DNA of 64,000 bases from Amorphophallus konjac (taxonomy: Eukaryota > Streptophyta > Magnoliopsida > Alismatales > Araceae), in assembly GCA_022559845.1 (NCBI GenBank), contig CM040117.1, positions 150,540,732-150,604,731 on the forward strand, given 5' to 3'. Positions 23,905-35,692 of this stretch are shown here, piece after piece (positions within the stretch are counted from its first letter, which is position 1; each line of letters starts with the position of its first letter). Below the pieces are notes generated by a model. The model was given only the letters and a program-made list of their open reading frames with translations, had not been told where the DNA came from and made no database searches. The translations under genes were made by a program, and so were the position numbers.

Positions 23905-25343
23905 GTGTGTTTGCAGGTATGCCTGGTAACCGGGAACAAATTGATGAAACAGAAATAGCTACTTCAGGCATAGGACAAGAGGCAGGGCCAAAATTCTAAG
24001 AGCTGAAAGAAATTGGAGGCCTTGTCAACAATCTGATGCAACACCAAGGGTAAAAATAAATCAGTCAGGTAAAGCAAGTAAGTGATTTAACTTCAGAACT
24101 GAATTGAGAAAACCATGTTGAATTGGTTGTTTAAATTCTGATGTTCTCTTCTTGTCTAGCTAATCAGTCTGCATTCCAGACTTAGCTACTGAATTTAATT
24201 CTGAATAAATTTGATATTCCTCTTCTGCCATCTATTGCACTGAGTTTGGATGGTTCATTTAATGCATATAGTTGATGTATGTGTCTAATGTCTGCATTTA
24301 TCATTTGCATCAAGAAAATTGTTCAATGCATATAGAACTGCCTTGCACTGCATATATCACTTGCATAACCCTGGTATATCAAATGGTAAGCTACTAAAAG
24401 GCAGGGAAATCTGCCTGGAGGTTCCTACTATGTGTGAGATGGTCCTTGAGACCAGGTTCTCTGCCTAGTACCATGGGTCTAGTTTTCATGTAGAACAGTG
24501 TACTGCATCATATGTTGAAAAAATTTTTTTTGAAATTTTAAAATGAAGATGATGCATTTGATAAATTCTCTCTCTGATTGAACAAAGCATGAATTCTTCT
24601 TGAGCATATTCTAAAATTATGAGCAGTTCATTAATTCTATTTCATGCACCTTGTCAGGGGGAGTTTGACTAATGTTGCATAGTCTGCATGTAGAACAGTC
24701 TAATGCATAGCATATTTTTGCATCATGGTGTCAGGGGGAGCTGAGAGTTCTATTCAATTCATTGAATCCTTGGTACTTCTCATTGTCCCCTTTCAACTCA
24801 TTCATATTCATTGTCATCAGATGCTATGGATCATAATGCTTATTGCTATCCTTTCCCCATTTCTTCACTAAACAACAGCTTTGCATCTGGTTTAGTACAT
24901 TGAATGGTGATTATTACAACTGTTCACTTATAAGAATCACATTTACAAATTGAAAAGAACTAAAGGTTTAACCTTTATAAATTGGAGAGTTAAGTGTCTG
25001 CACTTCAGAATTTGAGATAAAAGAAAACTTTTATAGCTCTTAATCTTGGTCTCATAGCTAAAATAGAAAAAGTTTTTTGTAATGCCTAAATGTGTTGAAC
25101 TGGATATGTCTAGAACAGGCTAATAAGAGTGTGTACTGATTTTTTTTACAATCACTCTAAAAGAATTAAGGGCAGCAGTAAATAAGTTCATTAATGTTAA
25201 GAACTGAACATAGTGACAGAGCAATGGCTGATTGCACTGAGAAACTGTGAACTCCTCCAAAGAAGTAGGAAAATTCACATGTCATGAAGTGCTTTAGACT
25301 ATCTCTGTTCATAGGGTCAAATCTATAGGGGGAGTCCTCACCA

Positions 25344-25390
25344 AGTAACTGAGGGTACTGGCCTCTAATCAAGGTGTACCCTTAATGTCA
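25344..25390 (+). promoter_or_regulatory. Conserved stem-loop, copy 1 (TR-GAG1)
   Basis: GAGGGTAC and GTACCCTT pair across a loop containing CTCTAATCAAGG. A second copy is 105 bp downstream, and two counterparts are in element C (59278 and 59369, opposite strand). Role unknown; packaging or RNA stability are possibilities. Confidence 0.6.
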
Positions 25391-25448
25391 AAAGTGAAGA
25401 CTATTCTTTCTGGGTTTTGATCTGAAATAGGTCTAGTAGTTTATGCCT

Positions 25449-25495
25449 AGTAACTGGGGGTACCTGCCTCTGATCAAGGTGTACACCTAATGTCA
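25449..25495 (+). promoter_or_regulatory. Conserved stem-loop, copy 2 (TR-GAG1)
   Basis: GGGGGTACC and GTACACC flank CTCTGATCAAGG. It aligns better than copy 1 to the element C copy at 59369-59416. Confidence 0.6.
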
Positions 25496-26118
25496 ACAGC
25501 ATAAATGCCACTGATCTATTTACTTAGTTCAGGTTCTGAAAATCAAAAATGAAATCAAACTGCTGTAACCCTTCGAAAATTCAAATGTCATTGAGTGAAA
25601 ATTATTTTTCTCAATACATGTTCAAGTTGCCTTTCTTGAACTTCCTTGTTTAATCACAAAAGGGTATTATCTCAGACTTATCTATTAATACCATGTGCCC
25701 TAGATTTATTGCTATAAATGGAATCTAAAACTCTTTTTCAGGGGTCAGGTGTTTTACTCTAGAATTATCACTGTTAAACCTGAATCTTTGTCAAAATTAT
25801 ATGTTGCTGATTTTTAAACTTTAACAGTTACTTATAATCATGCTTCCTTTCTGAACCTATGATTCAGCTGTTGTCAAGTGACCCTCCTACTTTCTCTACC
25901 TTGCTTATCTGTTCATATTCCTTTTCAAAGGGGGAGCTTTTATTTAGGGGGAGAAATAATTCAGGGGAGTCTTACATTCAGGGGGAGATTGTTCTAGAGG
26001 AATTTGCATGCATATTGCACTTTGCACTCTTGTTTTTACTATTTTTCTCTTTTTGATCATGTCAAAGGGGGAGAAAATCTTGTGTGTGACTCACTGTCAC
26101 ATGGTGTTGCCATCATCA

Positions 26119-26131
26119 AAAAGGGAGAGAA
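26119..26131 (+). promoter_or_regulatory. Polypurine tract of TR-GAG1
   Basis: AAAAGGGAGAGAA directly before the 3' LTR start. TTGCCATCATCAA on its left (26107) pairs with TTGATGATAGCAA inside the LTR (26170). Confidence 0.85.
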
Positions 26132-28576
26132 TGTTGTGCCTCTTAGGCACAAGCATGTGCTATGTCACCTTGATGATAGCAATGCTATTTGGTTTTGATG
26201 ATAGCAAGACAGTGAGTGCATTTGAGTGCTTTATGAGATTATGTTTTGATGATAGCAACATAACTTGTTTTGTGGAGAATGCATGTGTATGACTGATATA
26301 GTGCTTGATTTCTGATCTGTGCGTTGCTTTTCTATCTGCATGTAGTTTGATGACTAGCAAGTCTATACACTGCAGGGTAAAGCATTTCATTAGTCTATAC
26401 ACTCTTCATGCATGTGCATAGTCTATACATTGTGCATTTCGTTGACAAGTTTGCATACTCATGAAGTCTGCACATTGGACTCTTGATCAAGTCTACACAT
26501 TCATTGTTAAGACAAAGTCTATACAGCGTCAGTTCATGCATTGTCTCAGGCTAAGTGTGTACAGCGTCTTAGGCGAAGTCTGTACATCGCCTTCAATCTT
26601 CAAGTCTACACATTGGTCTTTACTTGAAGTATATACACTGTTTCACTGTTCATCGCCTTTGGGCATCAAAGTCTATACAATGGCTTTGGGTCTCCAAGTC
26701 TATACAGCGTGAAGTCTCACCTAGTGTTGCCTTCATTGCCACTTGAGTCACACTTCGTGTTGTTTCCCCTCACTAACACAAAAAGATTTCATGTCGTCTG
26801 AGCTTACGACACTTCGTGTTGATTTCCATGCTTGACAGAAAAACTTGTACGAGGTTATACTTCGTGTCGTTTCTGTTTTTATGTCTTTCATGATTATTTT
26901 AGTGTTTACGTCTTCGTGTTGGTTTCTGTTCTCGTCTTCGTGTCTTTCTCGCCTTGACCACACTTAGTGTCAACTTCTGTTTTCACTTCGTGTTGTTTTA
27001 CTTCGTGTTGGTCTTTCGTTTTAGACTTCGTGTCTTTCTCGCTTTGACCACACTCCGTGTCGTTTCTCCTCTCATGACTTCGTGTCGGTTTCTGTTGTCT
27101 CTGTGTTTGTATCATCAAGTTGTCTTCGTGTCGTTTTTGTTCCATTGCGTGCAGGACATCGCAGCACTCCGTGTTGCTTTCTGTGCACTTCGTGTCGTTT
27201 CACCTCGTGTCGTGCCACTTCGTGTCGTTCTCTGTGTAGTATGTGTTTCTGTCACTACTACACTTCGTGTTGGTTTCTGTTTTTGTCTTCGTATGTATCT
27301 CGTGTCGTTATTCTTTTTATCTCGTGTTGTTTCACACTTCGTATCAGTTACTGTCGTTTCTGTGTGAACCTCGTGTCGCTTCTCTCTGTCCTCTAGTTGC
27401 ATCTCGTGTCATCGTTTATGTCTTGTTGTTGTTGCAACCACTTCGTGTCGTTCTCCTTGTTGCCACTTCGTGTCGTTCTTTCTATCTTGTCTTCGTGTTG
27501 TTTTGTTCTAACCTCGTCAAGGTTTCTTCTAAAAAACGCTGTCTTCTGATAAGTCTATACAGTGTTGTTCTTTAAACTGATGACTTATCCGATACTCTGT
27601 TTTACAGTGCTTTGATCGTGAAGCTTAAGGAGGGCACGTGATCCAAGGCTGGAGGACTGACAGAAAGTTGACACGTGGCCAAAAGTTCTGGGCGGGAAAT
27701 GTGGAAGCCACACGCGTCCAGTGCTGCCCTAAGCTGCTGCTGCTGCTATAAATATGAGCCTTCTTCCACAGAAGAAGTTTGATCGAGTTGGCGAGAAGAA
27801 AAGTCCATATAGAGAGCCACGATCCAGAGAAGAAGAAAAGAGAAAGAAGAAGAGCAGAAGGAGCAGAGAGTGAGAGATTAGCGAAAGAAGAAGAGAAGTG
27901 CAGCAGAGAAGAAAGAGAAAGAGAGAGAGTGAAGAAAGAGAGTGAGATCGAGGGAGATCTGTTAACTGGACCGTGGATCAAATCCAGGCCAGTCAGCTCT
28001 TTAAGGGCCACATTGTGCTTTACGTTTACAGCTTTCCGATGCTGTTATCTTGTCTTTTGTTTTCCATTTTACATTTCCTTTCAAGCTGTTAGTCAGCGGA
28101 TTGCAGAGGTGCTGCCTCTGGACGGCTAAGCTGTATTACCCAGCGGTTTGCAGTGGAGGATTCCACTAGACAGCAAGTTGTGTTGCTCAGCGGAGCGAGG
28201 AGGATTCCTCGGACGGCAAGCTATGAGGCCCAGCGGTTGTAGGCAAGCTGTGAGGCCCAGCGGTTCAAGCTGTGAGTCAGCAGTAAGCCACACTCGGGTT
28301 GAGTGTGGGGTGGATGTAGGTCTGAAGGACCGAACCACCTAAAAACCTTTGTCTACTGTGTGATTGTTTCGTGGTCTGCCTAGCTTCTATATTTCTATCT
28401 TCGCACAGTAGATGTATGCTTAGGACGGTTCTTCATCTTATCTGGGTGGCATTCACATTGTGCCCACTATCTGCTTAGTAGAAGTTTTCATTCCGCATTT
28501 GATTCTGCTACAGTAATTTTTAACGGGTGATTGATCTATTCACCCCCCCTCTAGATCACCCTTTAGCGTCCCAACA
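26132..28576 (+). repeat. 3' LTR of TR-GAG1
   Basis: It matches the 5' LTR with few substitutions. Two length differences are plain: the 48-bp loss in the CTTCGTGTCG array and a 27-bp tandem gain of GGCAAGCTGTGAGGCCCAGCG sequence near 28238-28264. A TATA box is at 27747. The end CGTCCCAACA is followed by the CCACC duplication. Confidence 0.93.
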
Positions 28577-30490
28577 CCACCCACTGTCCTCTCCCAGTCA
28601 CCTATTGCACCCCCTACGTTCCCCACCGTTCCGCCAACCCTTCCACCATTACCCACCATGCCCTCCATCATCACCCCTCCATTTAACCCTTCACCAATCA
28701 TCATCCTGCCAGGGCCCATTAGGCCAGCCTCCGCCATCCTCACCCCCATTTCTACCCCTTCCCCTTACCCTACAGGGCCAATCGGGAGTCCATCTGATGC
28801 TGTGCTGGCATGACAATGCGCCCTCCGGAGCGGGCGTCCATTCCACAGAAGTTACCCTTTCCCTGGTGCATCTGCACCCAATCCCCAAGTTCCTTCCCCA
28901 ACAGCCGAAGCAGAAGAAGTAGACCCCGTACCGGGCACGAAGTATGACTTGCTACAGCATTTGGACCGGATGTCGGCCAAAATATCAGTTCTGGAATTGA
29001 TCAAAAGGTCCACGCTACACCAGGACGCCCTCAGGGCTTTTTTGCATAAGGTTATGGTCAGCGAGGACGTGGCGGTAGATAGTTTTCCGTCAGTGTTGGC
29101 AACAATTACAAGGGGGCCTTCCATTTCATTCTCTGAGTCAGAACTGGCACCCCCAAAGGCACGACAGATGCCACTATGCATTACTATTTCTTTAAACAAA
29201 GTGGTAGTTGAATCAGCCCTTGTGGACACAGGAGCATCGATAAATGTGTGTCCCCTAAGTACAATGCATGCCTGCAATATTTTAAAAGATATGCTTAGGC
29301 CGACGCCAACTACAATCGCGGCATATGACAACTCCAGACGAGCTTGCCACGGGGTCGTGACAGTCCAGGCCGAGCTAGGGACTTTGGTGATGGACGTGGA
29401 ATATTATGTATTGGACATAGACCGGATGTTCAAGGCAATTCTGGGTCATCCATGGATAGATAGTTTGAATGATGTGCCTTCAACCGTCCACCAATGCCTT
29501 AAGTTCTCATTTCAAGGCCGGGTAGTTAAGGTGAAGAGTATCTCCACAGTCCAATCTGTTGATGCGATTGTAGATAAGATTCTTCCCACTTTGTGGCCGA
29601 GTAACAGGCTAGTTCTTTCCGTGATAGACTTAAATTATTCATGGGCATATGCGTCACGCAAGCCCGCCACTGCACCGGTAAATGCGAAAATTAAGTCCAA
29701 GATTCGATATTCAAAAGGGTGGCATATGATTTTAAAATTGGGCTATCAGCCAGGCTTGGGCCTCGGCTCACAATTGCAGGGGCGGACTAAGCCCGTCCCT
29801 AAAGGCAGGAAAATGAGCCGGAGAGGCCTTGGCTACCGGGAGTCAGCACTGTCCATATTGGGGGACTCCGGGCCACTGACGTGGGACTACTGTCAACACT
29901 TTATGAAAGGCCCGTTACAGCCAGGTACTTTGAAGAAGCCGCCGTCCTATTCCGACATGAAGACTGATGCCGCTCATGTTGTTGCTGACCCACCGCCGCC
30001 ACCGAAGGGGCTGGTGGGTGACATGGAAGACTTTTATAGTTGCTTTGAGAAGCTGTTCCAAGAAGAAGAAGCTTGCCCAAAGAAGATGGAGATGCAGCTG
30101 GTGAAGCATTCCCCGACTGAGCTAGTGCAACGGAGGTCGCGGGAAGTGGGGAGCTCCATCACTACCTTTTCTTTGGCCCCGTCCCGTCTTGCCTCCTTGT
30201 TTCAACAATTGGGGTTTGTTCCCCGTTCCCCTCCGATTATGGTCGACCCGTACTTCGCGGAAAGACCACCTGAAATTCTGTTTGTGCCATGTGCATGTGG
30301 GCGCTGCCCACCCATTGATTTATCAACCCTGTTTACTCCACCTTCCCCCACTGCCCAACTCCACGAAATGTGGTTTTCATCTTCCGACCCATTCTTCGAT
30401 TGCATCTTCCCCGATCTGTTTCCCATGCAACTCCCTCCTCCCCCGTCTTCTTCTTCCTGTTGCGTGATCTCCTCCCACTTCCAAAAATAA
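28577..30490 (+). pseudogene. gag linker and protease with G-patch-like domain (element B)
   Basis: This continues gag after the TR-GAG1 insertion. A Pro-rich linker carries one in-frame TGA (28811). The frame is then open from about 28814 to 30490. It holds a region typical just before plant gypsy proteases (LQHLDRMSAKISVLELI), then retropepsin with ALVDTGASINV (catalytic Asp at 29225). A G-patch-like segment (about 29705-29835) has the spacing GW..LGYQPGLGLG...QG. An acidic/proline-rich tail follows. The protease would mature Gag and Pol. A G-patch next to a retroviral-type protease is known from betaretroviruses; here it is inferred from motif only. The protease itself looks intact, but upstream gag is broken. 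The next gene starts 26 bp after the stop, in another frame. Confidence 0.85.
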
Positions 30491-30516
30491 ACGCCAATTT
30501 TAAAACGGAGGTTTCA

Positions 30517-33500
30517 ATGGAGGATTACGCTATATTCTGCCCATCTCCCCAGGGGGACGAGACCCCTGCTCTGTTCCCAGTAGATCTCTTATCTCCTAGG
30601 TTAGATGTACATTCTGCAAAGTCCCCTAGGTTGGTAGAGTCAGTTGGGGTAGAGTCTAGTTCTAGTTTGGTCAGCCCATCCATGTCCGCGGCGCACCCGG
30701 TGATGCATCATTTTAAAACCGTTCCAGATAGGTTCCTCCAAGACTTAGCTCAGAGATGTCATGCCCTTCTTAAATGCCCTAAGTTTGTAGAGACCACGAT
30801 TGTTTCAGAAGATGATGAGGAGTTAGAAGGGGTGGGGAGCAATGACGGGTTAGGTGTATATGAAGTCATAGATGAGAAGGACCCAGCCGATGATGAGGAA
30901 AGCGATGTGGATGACACTACCGATCTGTACGCACAGGGATTAAAGAGATTTGATGAACCGTCGACGGTAGTAGATGAACCCACTAAAGAAATTAATATTG
31001 GAACCGAAGAGGACCCCAGGCCCATAATCATTTCTGCTAGTCTCCCTCCTCAGGTTGAAGAGGAGCTGATCAAGGTTTTGAGGGAGTACAGCGATTCATT
31101 TGTCTGGTCCTATGAGGACATGCCGGGTCTTGACCCCACGTTGGTTGAACACCGACTCATTCTTAAAACAGGGGCAACACCCGTTAAACAAAAAGCAAGA
31201 AGGTTCCACTCGTAAATGGCCTTGAGGATCAAGGAAGAAGTCGATAAATTACACAAGGCCAGGTTTATCAGAGTTGTTTTATATCCGCAATGGGTGGCGA
31301 ACATAGTCCCCGTAATGAAGAAAGAGGGAAAGATTCGGATCTGTATTGATTTCAGGGACTTAAATAAGGCATGTCCGAAAGATGATTTCCCGCTTCCTCA
31401 CATTGATGTACTGGTGGACAACACGGCTGGGTATGAGGCCCTCTCATTTATGGATGGATATTCTGGTTACAATCAAATCCGTCTTGCTCCCGAGGACCAA
31501 GAGAAGACCTCTTTCACCACGCCCTGGGGCATGTACTGCTATGTCGTTATGCCATTCGGATTAAAGAATGCAGGTGCCACGTACCAGCGGGCAATGATGG
31601 CCATTTTCCACGACATGATGCATGTGTGCTTGGAAGCCTACGTGGATGATATCCTGGTAAAGTCGAGGTCCAAGGAAGAGCACCCCGCCATTTTAACCAA
31701 GGTGTTACAAAGGGCTAGGGAATACAAGTTGAAAATGAATCCAAAGAAATGTGTATTTGGAGTTGCATCAGGAAAGTTGCTTGGGTTTATAGTTAGTAAA
31801 TGGGGGATTCAGATTGATCTAAATAAAGCAAAGGCCGTTATGGAAATGCCGGCGCCTAAGAACATCACCGAACTCAGAGGTCTGATTGTGCGCTTGCAAT
31901 TCATTAGAAGATTCATATCTCAACATTCGCAAAGGTGTCGCCCATTCTATTAATTGTTGAAGGCGAGAGCTAAATTTGAATGGAATGAACAATGCTAGAA
32001 GGCCTATGAGGATCTTAAGGTTTATCTTTCTAATCCCCCGGTTCTGCAACCACCCGTCCCTGGGAAACCCCTGATCCTATACATTTCTGTTATTGAGGAC
32101 TCCTTAGGAGCTGTCCTAGCTCAGGTGGATGATGAAGGAAGGGAAAGGGCAGCATACTACCTCTTGAGGTTGTTTAATCCCGCTGAATCTAAGTATACTG
32201 TCATGGAGAAGACCTGCGCAGCACTAGTATGGGTAGCTCAGAAGCTCAAACACTATTTCCTTACCCACGAGGTTAAGCTGATCTCTAGGATGGACCACAT
32301 TCATTACCTTTTAGAAAAGCCTGTCCTTTCTAGTCGATTAGCTCGCTAGCAGAGCTTTCTTTCCCAATTTGATATCACCTTTGTTGTTCAGAAAGCGATC
32401 AAGGGGTATGCGATCACTAAACATCTTGCTCATTCTCCTATCCCTCGCACTGATTCAATCCAGGACGAATTCCCTGATGAACACTTGGCTGTAATCACTC
32501 ATCTTCTATTTTGGTCTCTTCATTTCGACGGTGCTCTCAATTCTCGGGGCCGTGGAATCGGCGTCGTTCTCCTCACTCCGGAAGGAGTGACCATCCCTAT
32601 CGCTTATCAACTCTCTTTTCCTGCCACTAATAACATAGATGAGTATGAGGCTCTCCTTGCCGGTCTGAGGCACGCCTACCTCATGGGCGCGTGATACCTT
32701 AACATCATAGGAGACTCTCAATTGGTGTTGCGTCAAGTTTTGTCAACTTACCGCACCCGTGACCCCAAACACAAGCCTTATCAAGATTTGGTCACGCTCT
32801 TGGCTAGGCATTTTCGGAAGCTCATCTACATTCATACTCCTCATTCTCAGAACATTCTGGCCGATGCACTTGCATCGCTTGCTTCTTACCTTTCCTTCCC
32901 GCTCAATCGTTCCACCGAGACCATTGTGGTTCGGCAGATGGACGCCCCATCCCTCCAGGATCCTTGGTTCGATACCCTTAGGAAGGATGTAGAGAAGAAA
33001 GCGGAGAAGGAAGATGTGAAAGAAATTTCGTTGACTGAGCTTGAGGAGATTATATAAGAAGAGGAACTATCGTGGCATCATGAGATAGAACAGAATTACA
33101 GGGATGGTTCCTTTCCCGAGACGGTGAATGCCGAGCAGCACAAGGCCATTAGAAGAGTGGTCGCCAGATACATGATTATCGCAGGAGAATTGTACAGGCG
33201 AGCTCTCAATGGAGTTCTAATGGGGTGTTTGGATGACGATGAGGCCTGGAAGGTGGTAGAAGCTGCTCACTCTAGTGAGTGTGGAGGACACGTAAATGGG
33301 CAGGCGTTGGTGAAGAAGATTCTTAGGTAGGGCTATTACTGGCCAACCCTAGAAGAAGACTGTTACACCTACGTTCGTAGGTGTCTTCAATGCCAACTTC
33401 ATGCCGATAAAATCCATGCTTCGGCTTCTTCCCTCCATCCCTTTTCTGCTCCTTGGCCATTCTCGATGTGGGCCTTTGATATTGTTGGACCACTTGGTTA

Positions 33501-34332
33501 CCCTAATGCTCAGGTTAAATAGAAGTCCTTCATTCTGACAGCTACAGAGTACTTCACCAAGTGGGCGGAAGTTGAAGCCTATGCAGAAATCAAAGCCATC
33601 ATAGTATGCCGCTTCATCCTCAAGAATATCATCTCACGGTTTGGAGTGCCAAGTGATATCGTCACTGACAATGGGCCTCAATTCGTTTCTCAAGAACTTC
33701 GGGACCTCTGTAAGAAATTTAATATTTCATTGCATCACTCATCACCATACTACCCTCAAGGTAATGGCCAAGCCGAGGCCACGAACAAAACCCTTCTTAA
33801 AATCATTAAGAAAATATGCGAGTCGCACAAATTTGCGGATTGGGCCGACAAACTGATAGAAGCTCTATGGGCTTATCGCACCTCCGTCCGTACTCCCACG
33901 GGACAAACTCCTTTTGCTCTCACCTATGGGATGGAGGCGGTACTCCCATACGAGATCTTGATCCCTTCCCTAAGAGTGCAGCTAGACAAAGAACTTAATC
34001 TCAATGAGCGTCGAGAGGCGTTGCTAGTCCAACTGGAACTCTTAGACGAGAAGAGGCTAAATGTGGCCAATCACGTCTCAGTTTATCAAAAACGTGTCTC
34101 GCGGTATTTTCAAAAGAAGGTTATCGAAAGGAAATTTCAAGTGGGTAACATGATTTTGAAACGTAAATTTATCAGAACAGCAGGTCCTAGGTCTAAGCTG
34201 CAACCCAATTGAGAAGGACCGTTTGTAATTAAGGAAGTCTATCAGTGTAACGCATACCGTTTAATTAACGCTGAAGGTGAAGAATTGCCAAATCTGTGGA
34301 ATGGGTTATATTTAAAACATTTTTATCCATAG
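30517..34332 (+). pseudogene. pol of element B: RT, RNase H, archaeal-type RNase H, integrase
   Basis: One frame from ATG 30517 to TAG 34330, broken by stops at 31213, 31951, 31996, 32347, 32692, 33055, 33328, 33520 and 34210. Order: acidic N-terminal region; reverse transcriptase (FMDGYSGYNQI; YVDD at 31639-31650); a first RNase H (about 32070-32340) with weak catalytic signature; and a second RNase H of archaeal type (FDGA at 32524, EYEALLAGL, GDSQLV at 32710, ADALA at 32860). Integrase follows, with an HHCC region (33268-33400) and a DD35E core: Asp 33478, Asp 33667, Glu 33775. The double RNase H is diagnostic of the Tat group (Tat, Ogre, Retand). The stop at 33328 is shared with element A. 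Being separate from gag-pro by a stop and frame change also resembles Ogre. Confidence 0.93.
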
Positions 34333-34804
34333 AGTCAAACCAGTAGCGGCCCAACAGTGGGGTATGCCTCTACTTGATCACGAAGGGAGACCCCCGGTTC
34401 AACATACACACACTACATGACCCCCTGTGGTTCGGTTCTCTTCTTTTGCGCAACACCGTTTCTCCCTTGGCCATGCTTTGGGGAAAGTGAAGGTCCTTAT
34501 TTTTTATCCTCTCTCGGCAAAAAATAGGGGCAAGTGGCGAATAAGGGGGCGAGAACTGATCTAGTCCCCCCGATAAAAGAGGTCTCAAATAGGAGCAGTC
34601 CATTATAGCCTTATTCTGTAATTATAAGAGCAAAATGATAAAAAGAAAAGAAATAGAGAAAAGGGGCAAAATCAAAATCAAAAGCTAAAGGCTCGTCCAC
34701 AAGCTCGAAGCTTGAGAATCTAAAAGTCCCCAAAATAATGAAACTAGGCATGGCAAGAGTGGCAGTACAGTTTCCCCACGGGACGTTATGAGCCCGGTCG
34801 TATG
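34333..34804 (+). other. Non-coding sequence after pol (element B)
   Basis: No gene. It matches 52480-52936 of element A inverted. The last five bases, GTATG (34800-34804), are the left target duplication of solo LTR 2. Confidence 0.7.
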
Positions 34805-35140
34805 TGTGATGCCCCGAATTTTTGGATCCTTGTTCGAGGGTCCCGGATCTGGTTTCTCAGAGTGTCCGACTCGGTTGTGTCCAAAATTTTGTTTCGGACA
34901 TCTTTCGTGTTCGGATCGGCGCGATCCGGAGCTGTTTCGGAGGCCCGGAAGCGTTCCGCGGCCTTTCCGCGTGTGTTTTCCGATTCCCGGAGTGTGTTTC
35001 GGTAATTCTTTCGGAACCTCGTTGCGGGTGAACCGGGCCATTCACCAGGGCGCGAGTGGTACCGTTGCGATCGGTGCATTCCGAGGATCGCGGAAACGTT
35101 ATTTTCTATTTTTTGATATTTTTGAGAATTTCCGAATTTT

Positions 35141-35150
35141 CTATATATAA
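35141..35150 (+). promoter_or_regulatory. TATA box in solo LTR 2
   Basis: CTATATATAA followed by a CT-rich leader, the usual plant LTR core promoter layout. Confidence 0.6.
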
Positions 35151-35692
35151 CCTCATTTTTCTCTCTCCCCTCTCATTTCTCTCTTCTCTCACTCTCTCTC
35201 TTCTCACGCTCTCTCCTCTCTCCCTCTCTCTCCAGCGGCCGACGGGGTGGAGCGTGGGCGAGGCGGGGATGGCACGGGTGAGGCACGGGCGAGGATGGGT
35301 GAGGATCGAGGTGGTGGAGGCGCGGTGAAGCTCGGCCGTGGGTTCGTGGAACGGCGAGGCTTCAACGGCGTTTTCTTCGTGGATCGGCGTCCACGGTGCG
35401 TCGAATCTTCGGTGGAGGTAGGGAGATGGATCCTCAACCCGCGTACTTCATTTCCCGTGAGTTTTGTAGGACGTGGTGAGCCGAGCGGGCTTATTCGAGA
35501 GATTTGGGGGGAAACTCATGTTTTGGGGGTGTGAGCCGGATCTTCCGTTTTACGGTGTTTTTGGCCGTTCCAGGGGTTTAGATGCATGTCTAGGGGCTTG
35601 AAGAAGGTTTCCCCTTTTGTTTCCCCTTCACCCGGGGGTGAACGGGGCGTGGAATGGGTTTTTCTGCGGCTTCCACCATTTTTCGGGCGCAG

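Larger units (their letters stand above)
23905..26118 (+). other. Non-coding 3' region replacing pol in TR-GAG1
   Basis: No reverse transcriptase, integrase or protease remnant is recognisable in any frame. GGGGGAG tracts recur near 24657, 24734, 25328, 25930, 25949, 25981 and 26068. Multiple polypurine-like tracts before the 3' LTR are a known Sirevirus trait. Two related stem-loops lie at 25344-25390 and 25449-25495. Confidence 0.8.
18903..28576 (+). mobile_element. Gag-only copia element (TR-GAG1), complete
   Basis: This 9674-bp element has near-identical LTRs (2471 and 2445 bp), an initiator-Met type primer site, one intact 824-codon gag and a polypurine tract. About 2.2 kb of non-coding DNA stands where protease, integrase and reverse transcriptase should be. 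The perfect CCACC duplication and intact ORF mark it as recent. The UBN2-type gag, coiled coil, repeated GGGGGAG tracts and U3 repeats point to the Sirevirus branch of Ty1/copia. It fits the described TR-GAG class (terminal repeats plus gag only) and must be moved in trans by an autonomous relative. Confidence 0.93.

Noticed and set aside
23905..26118. Degenerate pol of TR-GAG1
   Set aside because: Searched by eye for DTG/DSG, DD35E, YVDD and RNase H motifs in all frames; none found.
34788..35534. Gly/Arg-rich and Phe/Arg-rich frames inside solo LTR 2
   Set aside because: Overlapping frames on both strands in GC-rich LTR leader; no counterpart in the related LTRs.
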